The notes beneath the pieces are model-generated. The model was given only the letters and a program-made list of their open reading frames with translations, made no database searches and had not been told where the DNA came from. Below are positions 42,854 through 54,091 of a stretch of 64,000 bases of DNA, in pieces. Position 1 is the stretch's first letter. Each line of letters begins with the position of its first letter. The translations under genes were made by a program, and so were the position numbers. Origin of the DNA: Glandiceps talaboti (lineage: Eukaryota; Hemichordata; Enteropneusta; Spengelidae); contig NC_135563.1 of assembly GCF_964340395.1 (NCBI RefSeq), positions 12,130,651 through 12,194,650 of the forward strand, read 5' to 3'.

Positions 42854-45244
42854 ATGTGTAACGTTGAACCACATAAGGTAACTAGATTAAGAACGGACGT
42901 GAGACTCAGAATTGTGACTTTAAAAAGTCAAGGCCGACGAACTACTGACATTGTCGAACGACTGCGGCAAGACGACCGAATAATCGTCAGCAGGCAGTCG
43001 GTCAACGCCGTCTATAGACGGTATAGAGAACGCGGACACGTTCGCAATTTGGAGCGTCCGCTTGGCGTGGGCACCAAGTATGTACTCCGGCACCTGGCCT
43101 ACATCGATGAGTTGATGGAGCAAAACCGAGAGTTGACCTCAGAAGAACTCACAGCTCGGTTCTGCCTCGCCTTTCCGGAGAATCAACTGTCAGTAGCAAC
43201 CATAAAAAGAGTGAGATTCAAACTAGGGTGGAGACGGACACAGACACGTTATGCTCAAATGGTTCGTGTGGCGAATCGACCCATCCGACGAGACTGGTGT
43301 ATACGTATGTTGGCCACCCACGAGACATTCGATGATGTCATATTCACAGACGAGAGCAGAGTTCAAATAGAGCAACACATGAGAACCCGATACAGAAGAG
43401 TCGGCGAACCCAGTGAACGTCAGGCCAAAGTGAAACATCCATATTCGGTAAGTGTTTTACGTTTTCTTCGTGTTTAGGCCTAACGAATAACAATTGTTTC
43501 ATTCCGGTTACCCTAACCCACCCAGTTGTTCATGTCGATCCTAAACTTGTTTATATCTATTATTCGGGGGAAATGTTTCTCGCAAGTAATAGTCAATTTA
43601 CAAAAGTATATACAATTCTTCTTCCAATCTGTAATGGGTGTATTTTTGATGAGAATAAATCAATGACACAGATACCATATGGAAAACAGCAGAAAACATA
43701 TCTATGATCCGAACTAGAGACTCCGTACTGACAAAAAATGTAAAGAAATAAAATGTAATGGGAACCACGCAATACTTTTTATTACGCGGTAAGGTAATCA
43801 ATACTTTTTTGCTCTGTTGTTCATACTGACGTACTTGTGGGCGGACAGTTACACAGTTTGTGTTCTAAAATACTTTCGGGACTGCGTTTCGAACGGACGA
43901 TGGAACGTACTTTCAAACGAGCCCTATAATGTGTAGGTTGCATATTGTATGGAATTTGGGGTTCATTTTGAAGAAAATAATTACACTACCCACTCGCTTC
44001 CCACCCAGAGTAATCACAGATTGGATTTAACAATCATATGTAAGTTTACAGTCATTTCGTTTTTATTTCCAAACAGGTTTTGGTGTGGGCTGGTATATCG
44101 AAGAAAGGGGCAACACACATTGCCATCTTCAATGGGATTATGAATAGCGAGTGCTATCAAGAGATATTGAGGCAATATTTGATCCCATTCGTTAACGACA
44201 AGTACCCTGATAGCCATCGACTATTTCAGGACAATGATCCTAAACACACCAGTAGGTCAACGAAGGCGTGGTTCGAAGACAATGGTGTTAACCACTGGAA
44301 GTCGCCAGCTGAATCACCAGTAAGTGTAGTTTTTGTTAATTTAGAAGTGCTTCTATGCACACTTCTCTTCTTGTCAAGTCAGTGAACGACTTTGTGTCAG
44401 TATATCTTCATCAGGGTTCTGGGGAAAAGGCCATGTTAGGACTGTCGTTGCCTTTCAATAGATACAAAAATTCCAGATTTTGCCGATACGTGTGGTTTTA
44501 TCACTTTTATTGTATAACATGACAGAAATGTTCTCAAAGTGTTGATTTTGACAAATAGGGCATGACTTGGTTTTATCACTTCTATTGTATTTTCACCAAA
44601 GGAGCGCTAATAAAGTCGCTAATGTGACCAAGAAAGGTGCATATTGAAGCGGCCTTATTAAAATAGGCTCTTTCTCGCTTTTATTGTGAGTGGGCTGAAG
44701 CTAGTTGTTGAATTTAAAAAACAAATGTGTGTAAAGTGCTCGATGCGGATATAAATGATTGAAATGGGGGGACTTGGTGACCACTTCGATTGTTTTCAAT
44801 ATATATATTGTGTATGTGTGTGTGTTGTGTCTCATCTTGTTCATTCCTGCCATTGGTTGTTAGGCAGGACATGACACTGAATGTCAAATGAATATTTCAG
44901 AGTATGTTGCGTGTTGTCATTCAGGTACTACTAATAGCTAGTCTATACAAATTGAATAGAATACATGTATTGTGTACAAAAAGATGATTCATCAGTTTTC
45001 CAAGTTTACATCAATGTCATACTTTATTTTTTGATAGGATATCAACCCAATCGAGAACATGTGGGGATCCATGAAGAGGTATCTACGGAAGCACATTAAG
45101 CCGAAAAACAAAGCAGAATTAATTGGAGGAATTAAGGAATTCTGGAGGACCTTGACACCCGCGATATGCACTAAATACATCAGCCATATTCACAAAGTGA
45201 TGCCGGTAGTCATAGCCCGAGACGGCCGTGCTTCAGGCTTTTAG
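42854..45244 (+). CDS. Tc1/mariner-type transposase, three exons, intact DD34E
   Basis: Exons 42854-43447, 44077-44319 and 45038-45244 join in phase 0 at consensus GT-AG sites to give 347 aa, the normal Tc1 transposase length. The N-terminal part is helix-turn-helix DNA binding (TTDIVERLRQDDRIIVSRQS). Catalytic residues are D166 (IFTDES), D250 (FQDNDPKHT) and E285 (NPIENMWGSMKR), with 34 residues between the last two. Intron 2 falls between SPAESP and DINPIE, inside the catalytic core. No stop or frameshift is present. Most Tc1 transposases are intronless, so this is either an intron-bearing family or a captured host gene. I did not find terminal inverted repeats. The C-terminus ends IARDGRASGF. 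Confidence 0.85.
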
Positions 45245-45914
45245 AACTGTGGTCAGAGCTCCAACAGAACAATACGGCGTTTCCACGATTTCATTGATAT
45301 AACTAGTTTGTTCTAGTGAAACCTGCCACAGGGAAAACACTACCATGATGCTGACAAGTGGTAGACACGCAAACAATTGTGAATCAGGCGTCGCATATCT
45401 TCAGGTGTGAAATAGATATTTTTTTGGTATTTCCTATCCTTTAGAAGGAAATTGGACGGACGTGTCCAACCTTTTTTTCACACGTTAAAAGTATGCCAAT
45501 TGAGCTGAAAACGTCCACAGACCTTTTATGACAATGTCAAAAATGGTGTCATGGATTTTTTTCTCAACTCCTTCTCATTCTGTAACCAAAATAATTCAGA
45601 TACCTTATGTAAATAAATAATGGTCCATTTTGATTGATATTCATAGTAGCTTGACAACCAGACTCGTGACGCAGAAAATGAGGGACGGTTTCTTGGTCAA
45701 GTCGGGCTTATTTATTTGTGCAAGTGTAAAATCTAGCAGTCAAAACTGTATGAAGCATGACCGTCACTAATTATTCAAATGTAAAGTGACAATTGTCACC
45801 TTTTTTTTCCATAATTTTTTTAAAAATGAATACAAAGAAGATTCATAGCTATCAAAATGTATATAGTTTTGTGTGTATTAAAAATCAAATACTCAAATGC
45901 GATACTACATTCTT
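45245..45914. other. 3' flank of the transposase gene
   Basis: No further coding sequence, and no clear terminal inverted repeat matching sequence upstream of 42308. Confidence 0.35.
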
Positions 45915-46032
45915 TCATAGTAATTTAGGGTGCCCTAACGCCTTAAATGTCCGTTGCAACCTTTGCTGGATCTCGGCAGCTTCGATCAATCTCAGACCAC
46001 CATAAGACATTTGGGACACGTGTTCGAAAGTC
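45915..46032 (-). CDS. Possible terminal coding exon, gene unknown
   Basis: A strong acceptor (TTCTTGCCTTTACCCTAG, exon from 46032) opens a 38-codon frame ending at TGA 45917-45915. It includes HVSQMSYGGLRLIEAAEIQQ and RTFKALGHP, helical and protein-like. I could not connect it in phase to another exon, so it may be spurious. Confidence 0.2.
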
Positions 46033-46304
46033 CTAGGGTAAAGGCAAGAACTGAATAGATTTTGCTAAACATCCCATGAATATTATTGAACAATTTACGC
46101 AATTAATGCAACCTTCAAATTTAATATAGAAGACACCAAAGTTATAGCTATAGCTACGAGTGGGTTGTTACAAACTGGCCTTAAATTACACTATCGACAC
46201 GTTAGCACACATCCTTTTCATTTACACCTGCAGTGTTAGAGAATATTTACTTTCCATTGCATTGTATGACCTATAGCAGAAGTTATTAAGATAATCGTTA
46301 GATT

Positions 46305-46352
46305 GGTTTGGTAGTTCTCTTTTTGGAGAATGTGGTGGCCCTGAAAAGGGCC
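46305..46352 (-). promoter_or_regulatory. Perfect histone mRNA 3' stem-loop plus downstream element
   Basis: On the minus strand GGCCCTTTTCAGGGCC (46352-46337) is a 6-bp stem with a TTTC loop. It matches the metazoan consensus GGYYCUUHUHARRRCC at every position, with AAAAC before and ACCAC after. Nine bases on, a 24-nt purine-containing block (46328-46305, CTCCAAAAAGAGAA…) sits where the U7-binding histone downstream element should be, and it is repeated exactly at 33867-33844. It directs SLBP/U7-type cleavage in replication-dependent histone mRNAs. Confidence 0.8.
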
Positions 46353-46377
46353 GTTTTGTATTTGGTAAGCTGTCTAA

Positions 46378-46665
46378 TTAGCTGTTGTACCGACTGAGAA
46401 ATTCAGTCACATACATTGACAAATCTTGAGCATGTTGCATGTGACCGAGAACATAGTGGACACGCTCACACGCGCTCCGTAGTGCCAACAACGCATCTTC
46501 GGCTTCTTCCTCATCGGTGGCATTATTCAGCTCGTCAGTATAACGAACCACAGCTTGCATTTGTTCTTCAGCAAGTTCAGTTACCCAACGGTGGAGTCTT
46601 TCCAACTCTTGCAAATGGAGAAGGATTGCTGCATATGCTGAGCTGGCCATCATGTGTGTGTACAT
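46378..46665 (-). CDS. 95-aa helical acidic protein, single exon, ahead of a histone-type 3' end
   Basis: The frame from ATG 46665 (alternative starts at 46653 and 46650) to TAA 46380-46378 encodes a Leu/Glu/Ala-rich, mostly helical protein: LHLQELERLHRWVTELAEEQ, an acidic NNATDEEEAEDALLALRSA turn and a C-terminal YVTEFLSRYNS. It is not H1, H2A, H2B, H3 or H4. The stop is 25 nt before the stem-loop. A TATAAAT (46724-46718) lies about 55 bp before the ATG, and no intron is needed. This is the compact layout of a replication-dependent histone gene. The frame is also open upstream to an acceptor-like CACATAG near 46710, so an exon of a larger gene is the alternative. Function unknown. Confidence 0.5.
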   Translation of the reverse strand: MYTHMMASSAYAAILLHLQELERLHRWVTELAEEQMQAVVRYTDELNNATDEEEAEDALLALRSACERVHYVLGHMQHAQDLSMYVTEFLSRYNS

Positions 46666-46719
46666 ATGGTACTTGGTGAAAACCACGACGTTGAATGATT
46701 TGTTCTCAGCCTATGTGAT

Positions 46720-47187
46720 TTATAAATAAATGGTTCATGAATATTCATAAAAGAGTCTCTTGCATATATTATTTAAGTAACACCTTCACTAGCGTTATAA
46801 GCGTAACAAATACAATAGTTATTACTGTATGGCATCCTACATTGTACCGTATGACGATTAAACTGACGCACGACAAACGTTCTGGAGGGGAGTCCATGAC
46901 TTCGTTTTGCGTATTCGTACTGCTAATAAAGTTTCTAAATAAGAAGAGACAATGCCATTTTTCTTGTATAGAAGGAATTGCCATTAGAAATGTTGCCAAA
47001 ATACATCGAGATAGGATGCATGTTGTTCGAAATAACCATATGAATAAATAATCCCCTGGACAAATAATGATGTATAATGAAATGAACGGAAAAAACAACC
47101 GCTGAAATGCTATGTAAATGTGATTTTATTATTCAATATCACTTATTGTTACAACTACATAGAAACAAACAAAAAATACCAAAAAAA

Positions 47188-47224
<37 letters not shown>

Positions 47225-49827
47225 AAACAATTTGTGAGTGTAAAATTTTTTTAGCATGTTTGCTTGTTTATTTGTGTGTTTTTTGTTTGTTTCATTGTAA
47301 CACGGTTCCTGGCCCTCCTGTTACAATCAACGAAATAAACAAAAAATGACAAATGAACAAGCCAATAAATAAATAAATCATCGCTGTCATGCTATGGCCG
47401 TTAAACTCAACATATAAATTACAGCACATGCAACTGAAATCGACTCAATCGAAACTCCAGTACTGCCGAATATTAACTCGGTTTATATTATTACTTTATT
47501 ATGTTTGGAAGGGGCTTGTTTCAGACCGGCCGGTTGTTCAATTCTGTAAAATGGAATCAGGTGACCAGTTGTACTGAGACTTTCGAGAATGCAACGACTA
47601 TTATATTAATTATATTCGCATTGACGGAAGCGATAACTCATGCTGCCAACGTTATGTTTGCCCATAGACCTGTTCTGTTAGTGGCCTGTTTCTAGTATCA
47701 GTGAGCCAGTAAGTTACGATAGTGTAGTCGCTCAGGACGATAAAATTAGGAAATGATAATAGGTTTCTGACGTGAATACTCAGTAACATCAAATAAATAT
47801 TTTATCTAGCCAGACAATAAACTTCATTGATTTGAGTAAGATTGTGTCGAGTCTTGCGACTTTATTCAGGGTATATCATGCATATGGTTTTCGTTGTGCA
47901 TGAGATGTGGATACGACCAGGGGTAGTAGTACTAGTACTGCTCAAATTAGGTGCTTTCCTCTGTGTGTCACGGTTATCGATTTACTGTGAACGGTCACAC
48001 CCGATGACAAGATACGTACATACGACAAGATGTCGGGTCGCTTCCCAGTAATCTTTTTTATTTGAGCCTAGTGCCAAACAATTGTTGCAAGAATGTGACG
48101 ATAAAAAGTACCCGTTAACAGCCAAACATTATTCAAGTCTTGATTTTTGTTTGATTTATAAGAAAACGAATGTTTAAAAAGCGATACGAACATCCCAAAA
48201 CCAAAAAAACGGAATGTATTTCTGAATGTAATTAAGTAAAAAAATAACTTTGGATAGATTTCGAGTTTTAAACGGCGATTCCATCATCAAGCACTCTGTT
48301 CATCCTTAGGTTTAGGCCTACTCCGATTTTTTTATATTTCGTCAGGAAGTACCCGAACAATGCATGCGCATGATTTAAGTGCACCAGAACACAAATATCA
48401 CAGTTTTAATCCGTTAATTAATGAATCGGAATATACATTGAAGTACTGGTATTATATAAAAAACACCCTTTAGAGGATTTAATTTAATACTATGTAACAT
48501 GTATAATATATACATTTTTAATACTAGGGTGAAGGATAAAGTTAATAACCACCTAATGAAGTGGGTATCCTTGCATCAATTCTGTGCACAATACAAGAAG
48601 AACACGTAATTAGTGGAAGTTTTATTTCACAAAATCAAACTCATTGGATGCAAGTCTAATATTGTCTCTCTGTATTATCCTATTTTGCCTTTCCCGGTGT
48701 GTTGTATACTTCTTTGTTTTGTATGTAAAAAAAAAAAAACTACTGGTATTGGAAACATGCACAATAATCAGCGCCATAGGGTACATGTAGAAGGCCATAC
48801 CGTTTCGGGTTGGATACTCGTTTCGATGGAACAGTAGCATGAACATAATTTAACTTTGAGGGGGAGGGGGTACTCTGTCGATCAAATACCACACCCCGGT
48901 ACTGAGTCTAGATCGCTGAAATTGGCCTATCAACTTATAAAAACTTAGTATTTATTAGGAAACAAATTTTGAAGATCGTTCAGACATTCCTTTCATGACT
49001 TTTCCATGCCCATTTATGCATTCAAGAGTGATGGCGTGTTGTGATAATATGAAGCATGGAAGCATTGCAAAGTCTAGACTCTAGAACTTCATTTCACATT
49101 GCTGATCTTGCCATTTCACCAAATCCATGTACATGTAACCGCTTCGTCGCACAGCCTTGCAACGTCGTTATGTGCATCGAGGGGAAACCAACATGTCGCA
49201 AGTTACTTCACCAATTGTTTCGTGAGTTGCACAATGTAACCACTTCGTCGCGTCGCAAACAGTAACCTTTGACATACTTCCAACATTCAATATTATGACC
49301 ACCATAGTTTTTAGTATAAATATTCTATTTCGGCATTGATATAACTTCCATTTAGCATTACAAATACACGTATCACTGGTATACAACGTCTATGAATGAT
49401 TGACCTCGGCTGAAAACCATTTTATTTCTAACTTGAATACAACATGGAGGTACGACGTCGGAAAGATCAACATCACCATAAACGAACTTCGAATTGAATA
49501 TAGTTTTAATATCGATATCGGTACATGTTTCCAGAAATTTTATTGGTAATATTAGCAGTTTTTAACAATATTTCTTATAAGTTTCTACCGCTAGAAGACT
49601 TAACCTTTATTGACCTGTAACATTTGTATGTGTACGTATGTCCATCGGTTTGCCTTGCCACAGATCTTGGGACTGGGCAAGCAACTAGTTACATCCTGTA
49701 AACGCGACATCGCAGTTGCTTGCCCAGGCATTCACCGCGTTGCTTCATGTATCGCACCTTGTATTAAAACTCATCCAAAGTTCAATGGGTTCGTAAAAAA
49801 ACTGTTGTGAGAAAAAGTGAAAGATAC
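46720..49827. other. Non-coding, with an (AC)n microsatellite at 47189-47220
   Basis: No gene recognised. ORFs of 60-109 codons on both strands lack similarity. The region includes the inverted repeat at 49673-49727. Confidence 0.35.
49673..49727. repeat. Perfect 14-bp inverted repeat with 27-nt loop
   Basis: CTGGGCAAGCAACT (49673-49686) is exactly complementary to 49714-49727. It is GC-rich relative to its surroundings. Confidence 0.75.
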
Positions 49828-49939
49828 CATTCAAAACATCCCCTAGAATGTCAATCGTTCTTTGATGCAGTTCTGGTACAACTAGTCTAGGCGGCAAGTA
49901 GACGGCTGATTTTGCTTCCGGCTGTGGCATGACAGAAGT
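49828..49939 (-). CDS. Possible first coding exon of an unidentified gene
   Basis: A good acceptor (TTGTTTGTTTCTGTTAG, exon from 49939) is followed by ATG 49930-49928 and 34 codons including MPQPEAKSAVYLPPRLVVPE and TIDILGDVLNG, then a modest donor AATG|GTATCT. An upstream donor AAAG|GTGAGTG (exon edge 50190) would supply a 5' untranslated exon. The protein is not recognised and later exons are not identified, so the model is incomplete. Confidence 0.3.
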
Positions 49940-50142
49940 CTAACAGAAACAAACAACAGGTGCACATGTATAAACATTGATATCAATTGTATCAAATTGG
50001 AGAGAACAGTCAACCGTAGTTTTGTCAATTCACAAATTCAAAAATACAGCATGTTTTTCACATTCTTATTTTTATTCACTAAAGATACTGGCACTCATCT
50101 ATTTTTTTTTAATTCATGAAAACTGGAATATTATAATACTAG

Positions 50143-50167
50143 TAATCAATCAATCAATCAATCAATC
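50143..50167. repeat. (CAAT)n microsatellite
   Basis: Five to six CAAT units. Confidence 0.85.
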
Positions 50168-50189
50168 GGAACAATATAATGCCACTCAC

Positions 50190-50500
50190 CTTTCTGACAA
50201 TTTGTACTTCGTGAAATGAACATTATCAGTGCTGTTGCCGCTCCGTAGTGTTGCGCCACAGAGCGCAATTTCTTTGTTTATGCATTGACACACTGTAGCG
50301 CCTGTCAATGGAGTCCATTTAACGCATTGCTTTGTTATGCACCTCGTACTATAGCGCCGGTCAATCACATTGCTTTGTTATGCATAGGCGCTCTATAATG
50401 CCGGTTAATCCGACCAGTCAACACTTTCCGGGGCCACTGTGGCCCGGGGTTAGCGCCGGGCTAGCGAGCTTGGAAACTTGGGTTAGAGCTGTACTGTACA
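50190..50500 (-). promoter_or_regulatory. Promoter-like region with three SOX/POU-type motifs and an inverted repeat copy
   Basis: CTTTGTTATGCA or CTTTGTTTATGCA occurs at 50272-50284, 50330-50341 and 50373-50384, close to the joint SOX-POU consensus CWTTGTNATGCAAA. 50472-50498 is the reverse complement of 32097-32123. A minus-strand splice donor at 50190 suggests transcription leftward. Confidence 0.35.
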
Positions 50501-51820
50501 TACTTTTCCAGAAAATTTCCTTCTGCGCTGAAAGTCGCAAGTGACCAAGTCGGAATGTGTTTTGAAAGTATGACCCGGAAGTATTACTTAGGGGATTCCC
50601 TATCTAATTTGCATCCGACTATTTCCGAAGAATACTCGATAATATCTTCGGCCCTAGCAAGCAAGAGTTTAATAACTAACTGCTGGAGATTGCTCAAGTC
50701 TCCTGGCTTTTTTCATTCTTTACTGAATTATTTAAGTAAATGTTTTTTTGTTAAAAACCGAACTATGTTCTTTTTTGTGGTATGATAATCAGATCGAATG
50801 AGTGCGAAACAGGGTCTGGAAAGCGTAGTCCGGCGGATGCTCGTAAACGGGGAGGGGGGGGGGTGGTGAAAAATTGGGGACATTTTCTAAAGTGATGTAT
50901 AACAAACTCAAAACATTTGAACAATATGAGATTTAAAAAAAATAGAAAAGTAAGAAAAACATCTCCCAAGGGACTGGTGTCAGTCTAATGAAGAATGGCC
51001 TTCTGAGTCAAATTCCCCACAAAAAGGGGAAGGATTTGGGTATATGTACATGTTGTGTAGTCGCATAGGCTGGGTAACATAGTACTTAGCATAGGTACTA
51101 GCTAGCAGTTAGGGAGGAAGGGAGGTCGTACAGAGCTAAACTGCTATCTACATCTCCAACACAGAGATTAGGAGACAAAATGAAAAACTAATCAAAGTTA
51201 GTCCTATGTGTCTACTCAAATCTCACTGGTCACTTTCTTTAGCAAAACTTCGAGCAAGAACGTTTCCAAAATTTGTGATGTGTTTCGTCCAAAAATCCCA
51301 GATACTTTAGTAAATTAAGAGATCAAAAACCAACACTCAACACTCAACAAACAAGAGTGTACATGTTGTCACTAGTAATACTCATTGTACTGTGACACCT
51401 GCGTAAATGTCAAGTGATTGTAACCATCACTCAATAAGCATGTGCAGCATGTAAGTTGTGATAATGATCTATTCGCCATAATCTAATAATAGTCAGATTA
51501 TAGTATATATCTATTGTCATTAAATGTGCGTGAGTTTAGACAGGAACCATCGTCAAGGTTACTTCCTATCTGATGAAGTGAAGTGCTTTATTTACCATCT
51601 TTAAAGATTGCAGAGTTTGTCATATGTACCCCATCCATTCTGTCCTCTTCTAATAGAGAGCATTATCCAGAAACCGAAGTATATGACGCGTCAATAGAAG
51701 TGTGAGTGTATGGATATTTGTGATATACGACTTGGAGGGGGACATCATATACCTAGTAATGTTGAACTCATGGCATTAACCTTACATTATTTAGCCCCAC
51801 CCATCCCAAAACACACAAAG
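50501..51820. other. Intergenic, nothing recognised
   Basis: Contains a G-run near 50848-50863 and no supported gene. Confidence 0.35.
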
Positions 51821-51821
51821 C

Positions 51822-51848
51822 AGCAGCACCAACAGCAGCAGCAGCAGC

Positions 51849-51918
<70 letters not shown>
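51822..51918. repeat. (CAG/CAA)n followed by (ATC)n trinucleotide repeat
   Basis: A mixed CAG/CAA run and then ATC/CAT repeats. They give an apparent polyQ-polyH ORF on plus, which I regard as a repeat by-product. Confidence 0.9.
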
Positions 51919-51919
<1 letters not shown>

Positions 51920-52445
51920 AATTATGATACACATGGTCGATGTCTTCTAATTGACTACCAATTTGAAATTGAGTCAGGATCATTATGCAGTCTGATATAA
52001 TCCATCTCTAAGAACTCCATTATTAATTTGTTTATCATCGATTATAGTCTACACTAACAACAATCTACATGATTTATTCACAATGTCAATCTTATTAGTT
52101 ATGTTATCTAAATCATACAAAACTATTTCAATTATATATTTGTAGTAAATATCTACCCCCAAATTTAATATGTGTGTGATGTGTGTTTAAGTCTTATCTT
52201 TTACGTTGTCAGTTTTGCTGAGATGGTATAACTGGTTAAAAATCAAACCGTTGCCATGGCGATTAACAACCTTCAATACTTTGACCGTCAGGAGAGATGT
52301 AGAACTTTTGGTATGCTGCGTGACAGTCGCGAACTCTGACCTTGTTTCATTGACATGAAGCGTACCTGACAACATACTCGTATTCGTGGTGTCACAGGAA
52401 AGAAGTGTTCCTCCCATAAGAATTTGACCGTATCTTGCAAGCAGC

Positions 52446-54028
52446 ATGTCGAGCGAACGAAGTATAATTGTGTCCGGCATACCAGCTGGTGTTACACGAG
52501 ATCAACTAGAAATCCATTTTCAGAAACGCAAGAATGGCGGCGGCGATGTTGCCAGCTTGATATACCCGATCAGAGAGACTCCGGCATCCGACTGTGCGAT
52601 TGTTACATTTGAAGCGGCTGAAGGTGAGAACTCTCATAATTTTAAACCTTTTCAATTACAAGAAAGACAAACGGAACATATTCTGCTTAAATTGCGATCT
52701 GTGTATTACTTTCGTTTTCTTCATGTATACATGCATGTTAAATTACTTCTGGGAATTAGCAGACCCCGCATTCAAGAACTGAAATGAACACGGAACTCAA
52801 TCCCGGAAGTTAAATTCTGCCATATAACAACAATCTATACAAAGTCCAATATTAACATGTGAACTTACTTTACTGTAAATTATCGGAAACATGCACATAA
52901 GTCTTATTTAGATAATTACACGGTATTGCATACTAATTACTATGTGATATTTGATACAGTTATTGTTAACATTTGATGTAATTTTCACAGATTTGTACTT
53001 CATTTACAGTTGCAGAGAGCGTGTTGAGAGCGCCACAACAGCTGCAAAGAGTTCATCTGGGGACTCGACCTCTAAGTCGACAGGTACATACATTCTGTTG
53101 TTCCATATGCAAATTCCAATGCCAAAAGACATGTTAAGGTCATAAGTTGTACTCTAAACTGTACTGAGTTTTTATATTGTGTACACATCCTTATAGAGTG
53201 CCACGGCAACCTTGGTTTGTTGTTTTGATGTACATAACTTAACATACAATGTAAATAATCAACCAAGAGTACTAAACGGGTCAAGCCAATTTGAACCTAC
53301 ATCCGGTTACACGGATTTACTACCGTCATTTGGGTCTGGTCAGGTGTCAAGTTTTCCATCCATACAATTGTCTTATTGTCTCACAAAGACCACATGCATA
53401 ATAAATGTCGTTTATTAACATTGTTTATATTTGTGATATTGCCACTATCGCTTTCTTCTCCAAACCTTGCTATATGTTTACTATGCTGTTCTTTTTTTAT
53501 AGTTATAAAACTAACATTCAAATATCTAGTACGCCTGTCAAGTTAAAAGAATCATCCTTCACATGATATGTTTGAAACATCTCTTATCATTGACGATTGT
53601 CAACATTACAGCTTCGATCATTTATGTAGACAGTGGAGGGGAACTGTCTATGCTTGAAGCAGTAATTTTTAACCTTCAGTAGTTGTACCTGGGGTATTGT
53701 TTACCATCCGACAACCAATAATATTCACTGACAATGTAGGTCTACATGTTAATTGTAGGTCTATTTATCCATAAGTAGTATAGTAACAGGTTGAAACCAT
53801 GATCGCGTTGAGGGGTGGGTGGGGCTGATTTAAGGGTGCGGACCCAAAAATCAATGTGATTCGCTGTATTGTGCCAGACTATGTGTACTGCTATACCATT
53901 ATATTTATCCACTGTGATGATACTATGCAGGTGTACGACACTGTGATTAAGTCATTATGTTTAATACCACAGCTGGTTTGTTGTTGTTGTTGTTGTTGTT
54001 GTCGTCGTCGTCGTCGTCGTCGTCGTCG

Positions 54029-54091
<63 letters not shown>

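Noticed and set aside
46769-47098. 109-codon minus-strand ORF upstream of the stem-loop gene
   Set aside because: Hydrophobic low-complexity frame in AT-rich DNA, no similarity, and it overlaps the promoter side of the stem-loop gene.
51710-52000. 96-codon ORF with long polyGln and polyHis runs
   Set aside because: Entirely explained by the CAG/CAA and ATC trinucleotide repeat. No splice context or conserved flanks.
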